From Theocolax elegans (lineage: Eukaryota; Arthropoda; Insecta; Hymenoptera; Cerocephalidae), in NCBI GenBank assembly GCA_026168455.1, contig CM047426.1, positions 27,277,058-27,341,057 on the forward strand: 64,000 nucleotides of DNA, in the 5' to 3' direction. Position numbers and translations under genes: made by a program. The notes under the pieces are model-generated. The model made no database searches, was not told the DNA's origin, and saw only the letters and a list, made by a program, of their open reading frames with translations. Below are positions 23,582-34,270 of this stretch, piece by piece (positions within the stretch are counted from its first letter, which is position 1; each line of letters starts with the position of its first letter).

Positions 23582-25788
23582 TTAATCCACTTCCTCAACT
23601 GTTGGTCCAGAGTTATTGCGAGCACCTTGCCTGAATTGGCTACCACAGTCTTGTGGACCTCCTGCACCACCAGTGTGAAGCTTTGTCATGATAGGTGCAC
23701 ACGTCTTCTGTATTTCCTCTAATTTATGTTTGTATTCTTCCTTTTCAGCCAAGGTGTTGTTATCAAGCCAACGAATAGTATCCTCGCATAAGTTTAGAAC
23801 ACTATCTTTGTCTGATTGCGTAAGCTTGTCACCGCTGTCTTGGATGGCCTGTTTAATCGAAAAGACGTAGCTCTCTATCTGGTTCCGCGCAGAAATTCTT
23901 TCACGTTGTTCTTGATCTTGTTCACGGTACTTTTCAGCATCAGCTAGCATCCTATCGATTTCCTCACGGGACAAACGTCCTTTATCATTCGTAATGCGAA
24001 TGTTGTTGCTGCGGCCGCTTGCCGTGTCTTTAGCAGTGACGTGGAGAATACCATTGGCATCCATATCGAAGGTGACGTCGATTTTAGGTACACCACGCGG
24101 TGCAGGTGCAATTCCGCTTAATTCAAAACGACCAAGCAAGTTGTTATCCTTGGTCATGGTGCGTTCACCCTCGTATATTTGAATCGTCACAGCGGGTTGA
24201 TTGTCAGCATAGGTTGTGAACGTTTGACTCTGCTTGCAAGGAATGCGGGCATTGCGCTCGATTATGTTGGTCATGACGCCACCAGCAGTTTCAATGCCAA
24301 GAGACAGCGGCGCTACATCTACCAGCAGCACATCTTGAAGAGTCGAGCTCTTTTCACCTTCACCGGTAAGGATGGCTGCTTGCACTGCTGCCCCGTAAGC
24401 GACAGCCTCATCAGGATTGATGGACAGATTTAACTGCTTGCCGCAGAAAAAGTTCTGAAGCATTGACTGGATTTTTGGAATGCGGGTTGATCCACCAACA
24501 AGTACAACGTCGTGAATGGCTCATTTATCCAATTTGGCGTCGCATAAGGCTTTCTCCACCGGTTCCAGAGTAGATCTGAAGAGATCTGCACAAAGTTCTT
24601 CGAATCGTGCTCTTGACACTTTGGTATAAAAGTCAATTCCTTCGTAAAGTGCATCTATCTCTATGGAAGCTTCTATACTCGAAGACAGAGTACGTTTAGC
24701 TCTCTCCGCCGCAGTCCTCAATCGTCTCAAAGCTCTTGGATTTACTTTGATATTTTTCTTATATTTACGTTCAAATTCTTTGCACAGATGGTCCACGAGT
24801 CTAGAATCAAAATCTTCTCCTCCAAGGTGCGTATCACCAGCTGTTGCTTTGACTTCAAAGAGCGAACCTTCGTCGATGGTAAGTATAGAGACATCAAAGG
24901 TTCCACCTCCAAGATCGAATATCAAAACATTCTTTTCACCCTTAAGATTTTTGTCCAGACCGTACGCAAGGGCTGCAGCTGTAGGTTCGTTGATGATTCG
25001 AAGAACATTGAGACCAGCTATTGCTCCAGCATCTTTAGTAGCTTGTCGTTGTGAATCATTGAAATAGGCAGGTACTGTGATTACTGCATCTTTAACTTTC
25101 TCTCCTAAATAAGCTTCTGCAGTTTCCTTCATTTTTGTCAGTACCATTGAACTGATCTCTTCTGGATTAAACCTCTTCTTTTCACCCCGGAACTCAATCT
25201 CAATCTTTGGTTTGCCTCCTTCGCTCACAACCTTGAATGGCCAGTGTTTGATGTCATTTTGAATCTTTTGATCATCAAATCTGCAACAAAAAATGTAACA
25301 TTCCAATTTAGTATTTAATGTTTCATAGTTTATGTAAAAACTGATGAAAATAGTTACTCGTAAAATGAAAATTAATTATTATCAAATTGGAATAAAGTTA
25401 AAAACGAGTGCAATCTATAATTGAACAATTTAGTTTATTTATTATCAATTAATAGTTTAATGAAAGATTTAAAGGCAAGAACTAAATGTGTAAAAAAAAT
25501 ATTAATTGTAAAATATTTGAGAATGGTTAAAAAAAGAGAATAAAATAGAAAAAATAAATAAATGTACCTTCTGCCAATGAGCCTCTTCGCGTCGAAGACA
25601 GTGTTGGAAGGGTTCATCGCCACTTGATTCTTAGCTGCGTCACCGATCAGTCGTTCGGTGTCCGTGAAAGCAACGTAGCTGGGTGTCGTTCTGTTGCCCT
25701 GGTCGTTGGCGATGATCTCCACCTTCCCTTGCTGCCATACTCCAACACAGGAGTACGTGGTACCCAAGTCAATACCAATAGCCGGCAT
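23582..25788 (-). pseudogene. Hsp70: Cytosolic heat shock protein 70, copy C (premature stop in exon 2)
   Basis: Exon 1 is 25,568-25,788 and exon 2 is 23,582-25,280; both have the full lengths (221 and 1,699 bp) and good splice sites, so there is no frameshift. At 24,521-24,523 the Arg codon CGA of copies A and B is TGA, which ends the protein at about residue 328, after LDK in the ATPase domain, just before the [13 protein letters not shown] signature. The lost part includes the end of the nucleotide-binding domain, the whole substrate-binding domain and the EEVD tail. The change is C-to-T in a CpG on the coding strand, a common real mutation. Downstream the frame is intact, with a few substitutions (for example NCGSQ to DCGSQ and GAPNN to GARNN near the C-terminus). 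It is either a young pseudogene or a base-call error. Confidence 0.85.
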
Positions 25789-25888
25789 GTTGAGTGTGTT
25801 GTTTGTTTTCGTTTCGTTTGGTTAGTCGCTTCGAAGTTAATCGTATGATTGCTTTGTATGTACTGAACGTCTGCTCGCGCGCCACCAA

Positions 25889-26046
25889 TATTTATACTCG
25901 CTGCCACCTTTCCAGGCGCTGCTCGAACATTCTCCACTGCTTCTCCCTGATTGGTCTAGAACTTACACACATATATATATATTCTAAAGCTGTGTGGAAG
26001 TTTCTGGTACGCTCAACTTTCTAGAATACAGCATGTATCTTCGCTT
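25889..26046 (-). promoter_or_regulatory. Hsp70 copy C core promoter with heat shock elements
   Basis: TATAAATA on the minus strand at 25,889-25,896 and TTCTAGAA at 26,019-26,026. The proximal dyad is GAACATTC, which still fits GAAnnTTC. The distal cluster downstream on plus is shortened and ends at the array boundary near 26,417. Confidence 0.75.
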
Positions 26047-26417
26047 CAACCTGTGTTATTTTTTAATAATACTTTTTAAAACACATGCCTTTATTACATA
26101 TCGTTCAACTATATGCTAAAATATTTGTGAAATAATGCCGAATAATTTGGGCTTTGTCGTAAAACACTAAAGTGCGCGCGTGTATAGAAACGAAAGAAAA
26201 GTTCTAGACCAATCACGGAGGTTCTATATATGCGCATATATGCCTGTTTATACACTATATGAATATGTCCAGTCGATGCTAGGGTATTCTCTTCTAGAAC
26301 CTCCGCGCCCGCGGTTCATCTAGAGCTTTCCAGAACTTGGAGGTTAGACTGGATGTGGTGTATATATAGGCATATGAGTATTCTCCTCTAGAAACTCCGT
26401 GATTGGTCTAGAACTTT

Positions 26418-26892
26418 ATATTCAATATATATTTTTAAAAATCGAAGGGGCTTATTTCACCTGGCCTGGCATATAATATGGCTTACGCGTTTTACTTACG
26501 TCGGACGCTATCGCGCCTTGTGTTTGTATTATTATTGTACATGTGTGTAAATTTATAATAAAATTTGTACAGATTTTATTGCAATTTTATAAATAAATAG
26601 TTTATCATTTGAACACCGTGTGAGAGAAAAATGTATGTATGTTTTCATAGGGCAACTATTGTAAAAACTATATATATAACTATTCAGAATTATATACAAT
26701 TTTATAAAATGTTTTTCCAAAAAGACTATAATTCTATCGATTAATAAATTAATATAGAATGAAATATATTATTTCACAATGAAATTTGTCATTTTTTGGA
26801 AGTTGGTACCGATAGCGCCATTAGCAAAAATTAAATGTTCCCAGGTGGCACGAAATATGAAAAGTGTTTCACGTATTAAATTGAAAACGTTA
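26418..26892. other. Unique AT-rich DNA after the Hsp70 array
   Basis: Nothing recognised between the end of the array and the start of the large inverted-repeat element. Confidence 0.4.
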
Positions 26893-27186
26893 ATTATACC
26901 ACCCCCCTTCCAGCCGGAAAATATATGATATTTTGAATAAAAAAAATCGGTAGGGCCCCAATTGCACAGTTTATTAATAATTTTCTTTTAAATTGAACAC
27001 TTCTACACTTTTCAGAAAAAAATATTAAAAATGTTAAATAAAAAAATTAAGCAACTATTTCTTCAATTTGTACAATTGGACTTTAACATAAATAATTATT
27101 AATTTTTGCAGACATCAATAAAATCAGTACAAATTTTATTAGGTCTAAGAGTAAAGTATACTCGCATGAAACCTATCCGCGACAGT

Positions 27187-27871
27187 GGTCGTATTCCGTA
27201 ATGCGTGCGCGCATACAAACGTGTGTTCCGAAACATATATAATTTAAAAAAAATAATGGAACGTTCCGATATTAAATTGTTTTTCGAGTAGCAGCAATTC
27301 ACTTATATAGATCTAACCTGCAATTAAAATTTAAAACGTGTTTTCGATGCACAGTACTTATTTTAATTAAAAAATGAATCAAAAAATTGATTTCGAATTG
27401 GTAGACTATGTGACTAATAAATGTTATATAATTACAAAATTATTATAAAATTAAACGTTTCTCTTTCAAGACGAAAATCTTTTCTAAATTCTTCTTTAGA
27501 ATAATTATCTACAGTATTTATAAAATTCCATCTTATTTGAGGAGGTTGTTGCCTTTTATTTCGCAAAATTAATAATTTAATGATTAAATCTTCCTCACTG
27601 TCGTCAAACTCTTCGAGTTGTTTCGATAATTCGTAAAATGTAACAAAAGTAAAACCAATTAAATTATAAGTGTTCAAATTTCCGTCCATTTTCAAGATGC
27701 AGAAGGTTATTAGTTTATATTTGAAGAATGCAATATTTAAAAAAGTCGAATATCGGAACGTTTCATAATTGTCAATTTGATAACAAAAGTTTTTAATTTT
27801 GGAACATTCCAAAAACATTTTTTATATAAACCTGCGCGCACTGCGCACACGCATCATTACGGAATACGACC
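27187..27871. mobile_element. Small Harbinger-like element inside each macrosatellite unit
   Basis: GGTCGTATTCCGTAATGCG at 27,187 is inverted at the other end (ATTACGGAATACGACC, ending at 27,871). AGT stands directly outside both ends (27,184-27,186 and 27,872-27,874), fitting a 3-bp target-site duplication, as in the PIF/Harbinger superfamily, though that family usually prefers TWA. The element is 685 bp and contains the transposase-like ORF. Further copies: 28,235-28,918, 29,282-29,967 and 30,331-31,014. Confidence 0.65.
27432..27818 (-). CDS. Truncated Harbinger-type transposase ORF, unit 1
   Basis: An ORF of 128 codons starting at an ATG (MFLECSKIKN). The C-terminal part, with DNYSKEEFRKDFRLERETF near residues 99-118, resembles the N-terminal region of HARBI1/PIF-Harbinger transposases, where a YSxEEFRxxFRxxRETF-like stretch precedes the DDE nuclease domain. 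The ORF stops right after this (FNFIIIL), so the catalytic domain is absent. It cannot be an active transposase; it may be a relic or a DNA-binding-only fragment. The start ATG lies just inside the right terminal repeat. The family call is from motif memory, not a search. Confidence 0.5.
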   Translation of the reverse strand: MFLECSKIKNFCYQIDNYETFRYSTFLNIAFFKYKLITFCILKMDGNLNTYNLIGFTFVTFYELSKQLEEFDDSEEDLIIKLLILRNKRQQPPQIRWNFINTVDNYSKEEFRKDFRLERETFNFIIIL

Positions 27872-28095
27872 AGTATGCGCGTCAGAGTGCGCCAATTTCA
27901 AACGTATTAGAACATGATATTTTAAATAAATAATATTTAATTATTATTTATAAATAAAAATAATTTAAAAGTGTCCATTGAATGTAAATATGCGTGGATA
28001 AATAGTATAGCGGAATTAATACGTAGTACTGCAAATAATAATTCAATTAATTAAACAATAATAACTTACTATATTATATAATATTTAAAAAAAAA

Positions 28096-29142
28096 TTAAG
28101 CAATATTTCTTCAATTTGTACAATTGGACTTTAACATAAATAATTATTAATTTTTGCAGACATCAATAAAATCAGTACAAATTTTATTAGGTCTAAGAGT
28201 AAAGTATACTCGCATGAAACCTATCCGCGACAGTGGTCGTATTCCGTAATGCGTGCGCGCATACAAACGTGTGTTCCGAAACATATAATTTAAAAAAAAT
28301 AATGGAACGTTCCGATATTAAATTGTTTTTCGAGTAGCAGCAATTCACTTATATAGATCTAACCTGCAATTAAAATTTAAAACGTGTTTTCGATGCACAG
28401 TACTTATTTTAATTAAAAAATGAATCAAAAAATTGATTTCGAATTGGTAGACTATGTGACTAATAAATGTTATATAATTACAAAATTATTATAAAATTAA
28501 ACGTTTCTCTTTCAAGACGAAAATCTTTTCTAAATTCTTCTTTAGAATAATTATCTACAGTATTTATAAAATTCCATCTTATTTGAGGAGGTTGTTGCCT
28601 TTTATTTCGCAAAATTAATAATTTAATGATTAAATCTTCCTCACTGTCGTCAAACTCTTCGAGTTGTTTCGATAATTCGTAAAATGTAACAAAAGTAAAA
28701 CCAATTAAATTATAAGTGTTCAAATTTCCGTCCATTTTCAAGATGCAGAAGGTTATTAGTTTATATTTGAAGAATGCAATATTTAAAAAAGTCGAATATC
28801 GGAACGTTTCATAATTGTCAATTTGATAACAAAAGTTTTTAATTTTGGAACATTCCAAAAACATTTTTTTATATAAACCTGCGCGCACTGCGCACACGCA
28901 TCATTACGGAATACGACCAGTATGCGCGTCAGAGTGCGCCAATTTCAAACGTATTAGAACATGATATTTTAAATAAATAATATTTAATTATTATTTATAA
29001 ATAAAAATAATTTAAAAGTGTCCATTGAATGTAAATATGCGTGGATAAATAGTATAGCGGAATTAATACGTAGTACTGCAAATAATAATTCAATTAATTA
29101 AACAATAATAACTTACTATATTATATAATATTTAAAAAAAAA
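28096..29142. repeat. Macrosatellite unit 2 (1,047 bp)
   Basis: Shares the shorter ATATAATTT variant with unit 4. Confidence 0.9.
28478..28864 (-). CDS. Truncated Harbinger-type transposase ORF, unit 2
   Basis: Same 128-codon protein as in unit 1. An upstream in-frame extension begins only with GTG inside the terminal repeat, so the ATG at 28,864 is the likelier start. Confidence 0.5.
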   Translation of the reverse strand: MFLECSKIKNFCYQIDNYETFRYSTFLNIAFFKYKLITFCILKMDGNLNTYNLIGFTFVTFYELSKQLEEFDDSEEDLIIKLLILRNKRQQPPQIRWNFINTVDNYSKEEFRKDFRLERETFNFIIIL

Positions 29143-30191
29143 TTAAGCAATATTTCTTCAATTTGTACAATTGGACTTTAACATAAATAATTATTAATTT
29201 TTGCAGACATCAATAAAATCAGTACAAATTTTATTAGGTCTAAGAGTAAAGTATACTCGCATGAAACCTATCCGCGACAGTGGTCGTATTCCGTAATGCG
29301 TGCGCGCATACAAACGTGTGTTCCGAAACATATATAATTTAAAAAAAATAATGGAACGTTCCGATATTAAATTGTTTTTCGAGTAGCAGCAATTCACTTA
29401 TATAGATCTAACCTGCAATTAAAATTTAAAACGTGTTTTCGATGCACAGTACTTATTTTAATTAAAAAATGAATCAAAAAATTGATTTCGAATTGGTAGA
29501 CTATGTGACTAATAAATGTTATATAATTACAAAATTATTATAAAATTAAACGTTTCTCTTTCAAGACGAAAATCTTTTCTAAATTCTTCTTTAGAATAAT
29601 TATCTACAGTATTTATAAAATTCCATCTTATTTGAGGAGGTTGTTGCCTTTTATTTCGCAAAATTAATAATTTAATGATTAAATCTTCCTCACTGTCGTC
29701 AAACTCTTCGAGTTGTTTCGATAATTCGTAAAATGTAACAAAAGTAAAACCAATTAAATTATAAGTGTTCAAATTTCCGTCCATTTTCAAGATGCAGAAG
29801 GTTATTAGTTTATATTTGAAGAATGCAATATTTAAAAAAGTCGAATATCGGAACGTTTCATAATTGTCAATTTGATAACAAAAGTTTTTAATTTTGGAAC
29901 ATTCCAAAAACATTTTTTTATATAAACCTGCGCGCACTGCGCACACGCATCATTACGGAATACGACCAGTATGCGCGTCAGAGTGCGCCAATTTCAAACG
30001 TATTAGAACATGATATTTTAAATAAATAATATTTAATTATTATTTATAAATAAAAATAATTTAAAAGTGTCCATTGAATGTAAATATGCGTGGATAAATA
30101 GTATAGCGGAATTAATACGTAGTACTGCAAATAATAATTCAATTAATTAAACAATAATAACTTACTATATTATATAATATTTAAAAAAAAA
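29143..30191. repeat. Macrosatellite unit 3 (1,049 bp)
   Basis: Shares the longer ATATATAATTT variant with unit 1. Confidence 0.9.
29527..29913 (-). CDS. Truncated Harbinger-type transposase ORF, unit 3
   Basis: Same 128-codon protein as in unit 1, identical by eye. Confidence 0.5.
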   Translation of the reverse strand: MFLECSKIKNFCYQIDNYETFRYSTFLNIAFFKYKLITFCILKMDGNLNTYNLIGFTFVTFYELSKQLEEFDDSEEDLIIKLLILRNKRQQPPQIRWNFINTVDNYSKEEFRKDFRLERETFNFIIIL

Positions 30192-31238
30192 TTAAGCAAT
30201 ATTTCTTCAATTTGTACAATTGGACTTTAACATAAATAATTATTAATTTTTGCAGACATCAATAAAATCAGTACAAATTTTATTAGGTCTAAGAGTAAAG
30301 TATACTCGCATGAAACCTATCCGCGACAGTGGTCGTATTCCGTAATGCGTGCGCGCATACAAACGTGTGTTCCGAAACATATAATTTAAAAAAAATAATG
30401 GAACGTTCCGATATTAAATTGTTTTTCGAGTAGCAGCAATTCACTTATATAGATCTAACCTGCAATTAAAATTTAAAACGTGTTTTCGATGCACAGTACT
30501 TATTTTAATTAAAAAATGAATCAAAAAATTGATTTCGAATTGGTAGACTATGTGACTAATAAATGTTATATAATTACAAAATTATTATAAAATTAAACGT
30601 TTCTCTTTCAAGACGAAAATCTTTTCTAAATTCTTCTTTAGAATAATTATCTACAGTATTTATAAAATTCCATCTTATTTGAGGAGGTTGTTGCCTTTTA
30701 TTTCGCAAAATTAATAATTTAATGATTAAATCTTCCTCACTGTCGTCAAACTCTTCGAGTTGTTTCGATAATTCGTAAAATGTAACAAAAGTAAAACCAA
30801 TTAAATTATAAGTGTTCAAATTTCCGTCCATTTTCAAGATGCAGAAGGTTATTAGTTTATATTTGAAGAATGCAATATTTAAAAAAGTCGAATATCGGAA
30901 CGTTTCATAATTGTCAATTTGATAACAAAAGTTTTTAATTTTGGAACATTCCAAAAACATTTTTTTATATAAACCTGCGCGCACTGCGCACACGCATCAT
31001 TACGGAATACGACCAGTATGCGCGTCAGAGTGCGCCAATTTCAAACGTATTAGAACATGATATTTTAAATAAATAATATTTAATTATTATTTATAAATAA
31101 AAATAATTTAAAAGTGTCCATTGAATGTAAATATGCGTGGATAAATAGTATAGCGGAATTAATACGTAGTACTGCAAATAATAATTCAATTAATTAAACA
31201 ATAATAACTTACTATATTATATAATATTTAAAAAAAAA
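30192..31238. repeat. Macrosatellite unit 4 (1,047 bp)
   Basis: Shares the shorter variant with unit 2. The repeat ends at the A-run near 31,231-31,238, after which the sequence is unrelated. Confidence 0.9.
30574..30960 (-). CDS. Truncated Harbinger-type transposase ORF, unit 4
   Basis: Same 128-codon protein as in unit 1, identical by eye. Confidence 0.5.
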   Translation of the reverse strand: MFLECSKIKNFCYQIDNYETFRYSTFLNIAFFKYKLITFCILKMDGNLNTYNLIGFTFVTFYELSKQLEEFDDSEEDLIIKLLILRNKRQQPPQIRWNFINTVDNYSKEEFRKDFRLERETFNFIIIL

Positions 31239-32634
31239 TTAATTATATATTAATATTCCATTAATTGATTGAATTTAATGCATATTAAATTGTTAATAAT
31301 AAATTGTATGCTATAGAAAATTTTTTTATACACATACACATATAATATAGCACGCGCATAAAATTAATGAATAATTATAGTATTGTGCAAAAGAATAAAT
31401 GAGGTACTTAAAATTGAGATGCAACTACACTAATGTTCAATACTATTAACAATAATGTATAATTAATTAATAACTAGCAAATGCAGAAAAAGCATATAGT
31501 GAACGACTTAAGTATGTAATTATCCAAAACAACTGTAAATGTAAATAAAATAAATAATTATAAATACAGCAGCAACTTTAAATTTATTATATGATGTATG
31601 TATGCCATGCGGTAAAATGTTTTCAATATAATATATAAACAATAGCAATTTATTAGTGTAGGATTTGTAAAATAAAAAACAGTGGATACAATAACATTCT
31701 TCCACATTTGAACATTGGACTTTTTCGCACACTGTACTTAACTTAAGATTATGAACCTAAAATTTAATACGATTATAATTTTGACTCATTGGTATGATAT
31801 ACGTTTTCAGCCATAAAGGAAAACAATTTTTGGAAATCTTTTCTTTAATAAATTTGGCACAGCATCTGTTCTATATCATTTAAAATATAAATTATAATAT
31901 TTTTACATTCTGTAATTAATTATTTACTGTTTTAAAAAAAGTTTATAGACATTAAATTACTTTATAAAATTTCAAAATATAGTAAGTGTAAGAAAAATGT
32001 AACATTACAATTTTTAGGATGTTTTAATCAACGAATTTAAACTGATTGTAGAACATTAGAACTTACGTGTTCGAATACTTGATTTTTCAATTCACCGTGT
32101 CCCTCGTCTGTTGCACATGAGAATATTTCGATCGCTCGCAAATTGTTCTCATAAATTTCGAATAATCCTGACCATTTTATTTATTGTTCTGCAAAATCTT
32201 AGATGTGGCTATTTCAAAAATACTGCAGGAAACCATTGTAGGGCGCCATCCAACGGCTTTTGCCAAGTACCATCCAATTGATATTGCATCAATCATCGGC
32301 AGTCGGTAAGGTAGTGTGTTGCTTTACACTCGCTACATTACTTTTGTAACTTTGTGATCGTAATAATTATATTTAATTTATTATTACCTCGTGGTAAATA
32401 AGTTAGCTTAGGGGCAGTTATGTAATTTTCGAATAAATCAGAAGAAGACCTTGCTTGCGGAGATATAATGGCTTAAACATTAAAATGTTTAAGTTAATTA
32501 AAATATTTGTGTTTGCAAATTTTAAAAGGGATAAATTAAAAATTCTAATGGTTTTAGATGATATTGAAGCAAGTAAAATATTAAGAATATAATTTTTTCT
32601 TTAATCTAATTCACATTTGTGAAAGGTACCTGCA
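31239..32634. other. Interior of the large element, no gene recognised
   Basis: AT-rich to about 32,050, then a more balanced stretch (32,090-32,370) with GGGCGCCATCCAACGGC and CTTTACACTCGCTACATTAC. No supported frame, although the second part could be an eroded exon or promoter. Confidence 0.3.
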
Positions 32635-32988
32635 CTGCGCATGCGCAGTATACTTTACTCTTAGACCTAATAAAATTCGTACTGTTTTTGTCGATTTGTG
32701 CAAAAATTAATTATTATTTATGTTAAATTCGAATTGTATAAATTAAAGAAATAATTGTTCAATTTTTTTACGCATTTTAGAGCATCAGGAACTTTACAGG
32801 AATCAAGTTAAGCATGTTTTAAATTTTTTAATATGTATATATTTTTAATATTTTTTTCTGAAAAATGTAGAAGTGTTCAATTTAAAAGAAAATTATTAAT
32901 AAACTGTGCAATTGGGGCCCTACCGATGTATATTTTTTTATATAAAATATCATATATTTTCCGACTGGAAGGGGGGTGGTGTAAATTA

Positions 32989-33525
32989 TCAAGAATAAAT
33001 TGTTAACAAATGATATATTTAGTTGGCATACAGTGGTGAAGTGAGCCATAATTTGTACTTAAATATGGTAATACGCGTTATTGTATGTACGATTTATTGA
33101 ATCTTATGCGTTTTCCTTCTTTCCGTAATACTCTATAAGATTATGATATGTACTTTATACAAGTTACTCACAATTTAATGTTCACACTTATTTGGATTTA
33201 TATCAAAATAAATTAATCAAAAGTCTTCTTAATAAAATAAATAAATTTTATACTTATTTAAATTTTGTTTGACTCTTCTTATCTCCTCGATAGTTCGTAT
33301 GCGAGAGAGCTTCGAAATCCTCCTTATAATTACCCAACTGATTTTCCAAAGGTGTATATTCCCTCCTTTCTTCTTTTCTTGTATCGACCATAAGTGATAT
33401 CAATAGTACAATTTGAACGTCGGTCGGCATATTAAGATACATTACAATTTCAAATCGATACACTTTTAGTTTTTAAAAAAAATCAATTTTTGCAACAAAA
33501 GGTACCCAATTCAGATGTAAAAAAT
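32989..33525. other. AT-rich DNA, nothing supported
   Basis: A 69-codon minus-strand frame at 33,254-33,463 has no recognisable motif and I do not call it. The last ~75 bp already match the dispersed repeat of the Hsp70 spacer. Confidence 0.35.
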
Positions 33526-34270
33526 AAGACTTTGGAACATTGTGGACAAGCCAGCCAAGAACAGTACATTTCTCAAGATCCATATATTTTAATTTTTAAT
33601 AGCTATCTAAATTTTAATTTAATTTTTAATTTTTTAAAGAGCAGTTTAAACTAATTAAACGATTTTTTATCAGTATCTGTTTATAATTTTGTATTATATT
33701 TGATATTAAGATGATCTAATGTACATATTTGAGTTGCTGATATTTTTTTACGTTTTTTGAAAAAAAATTTATAAATATTATAAATATTGCTTAAACAAAT
33801 CAATAAAATGTGTAGTACCCAATTTTCGTTAAAATTTCTTCTAATTCTTAATTCGGCTATAACTATGCTTTACTCTAAAGAATTTGAGCGAATTTTTTTT
33901 AATTATATTTATTTAATCTCAGCTTTCAAAATTAAACTGTTATTTTAAAGATAATATTTGATAGTTTAGAAATAACAAGCGTTTAAAGTGAAGCCTCTTG
34001 TTTTGTAAATTTTGCTTTAATAGCGTATAACTTTTGAAAAACTGATTATTTAGAAAATATATTATACAACCTGGGCTCGATCCGTTTCCCAAACATATGA
34101 TGGTCTCCTTGTTAGTACGCATCGCACAAATGTATGTGCAAAAACTGGATTGTTTTCACTTTCAGTCTGTATTTGTAATATTTTCAACTGTGTTCAAATG
34201 TTATTCTATATCCTAAATTTAAAATTTTAAGAATCGTCGAAAAGTGGCGCCACTGCGTTACGTATATAAT
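33526..34270. repeat. 745-bp tandem duplication, copy 1
   Basis: From AAGACTTTGGAACATTGTGG to GTTACGTATATAAT; followed without gap by the second copy. Related in its first ~230 bp to the repeat at 6,440 and 17,640. Contains an unidentified 60-codon minus-strand frame, duplicated with the block. Confidence 0.85.

Larger units (their letters stand above)
23252..26417. repeat. Hsp70 tandem array, partial unit 3
   Basis: This unit holds Hsp70 copy C and most of its promoter. Identity with units 1 and 2 stops at about 26,417, inside the distal heat-shock-element cluster just after GGTCTAGAACTTT; the spacer does not follow. A further deletion near 26,375 removes about 40 bp of the distal promoter present in A and B. 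Confidence 0.85.
27047..28095. repeat. Macrosatellite unit 1 (1,049 bp)
   Basis: First of four head-to-tail, nearly identical units; the phase is set at TTAAGCAA. It has ATATATAATTT after CGAAAC, as in unit 3, and a poly-T one base shorter than in the other units. Confidence 0.9.
26893..32988. mobile_element. 6.1-kb inverted-repeat element hosting a macrosatellite
   Basis: The two ends are long inverted repeats. TACCACCCCCCTTCC near 26,897 is mirrored by GGAAGGGGGGTGGTG near 32,967-32,981, and further in CGGTAGGGCCCCAATTGCAC is mirrored by GTGCAATTGGGGCCCTACCG. The arms continue through GGTCTAAGAGTAAAGTATAC (near 27,140) and its inverse at about 32,648-32,667, so each arm is roughly 280-350 bp. 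Trinucleotides of the TTA/TAA type lie at both edges, compatible with a 3-bp target site but not proof. The inside is mainly the four-fold 1,048-bp repeat. Confidence 0.7.

Noticed and set aside
28864..28897. Twelve extra N-terminal residues on the Harbinger-like ORF
   Set aside because: They begin with GTG, not ATG, inside the terminal inverted repeat; an ATG follows and is used in all four units.
27047..31238. CRISPR-like repeat array
   Set aside because: The repeats are about 1 kb, directly adjacent and without spacers, in a eukaryotic context.
34065..34100. tRNA-like GGGCTCGATCCG sequence (also in the 745-bp copy)
   Set aside because: It resembles a B box but there is no A box, no cloverleaf and no acceptor stem; not called as a tRNA or SINE.
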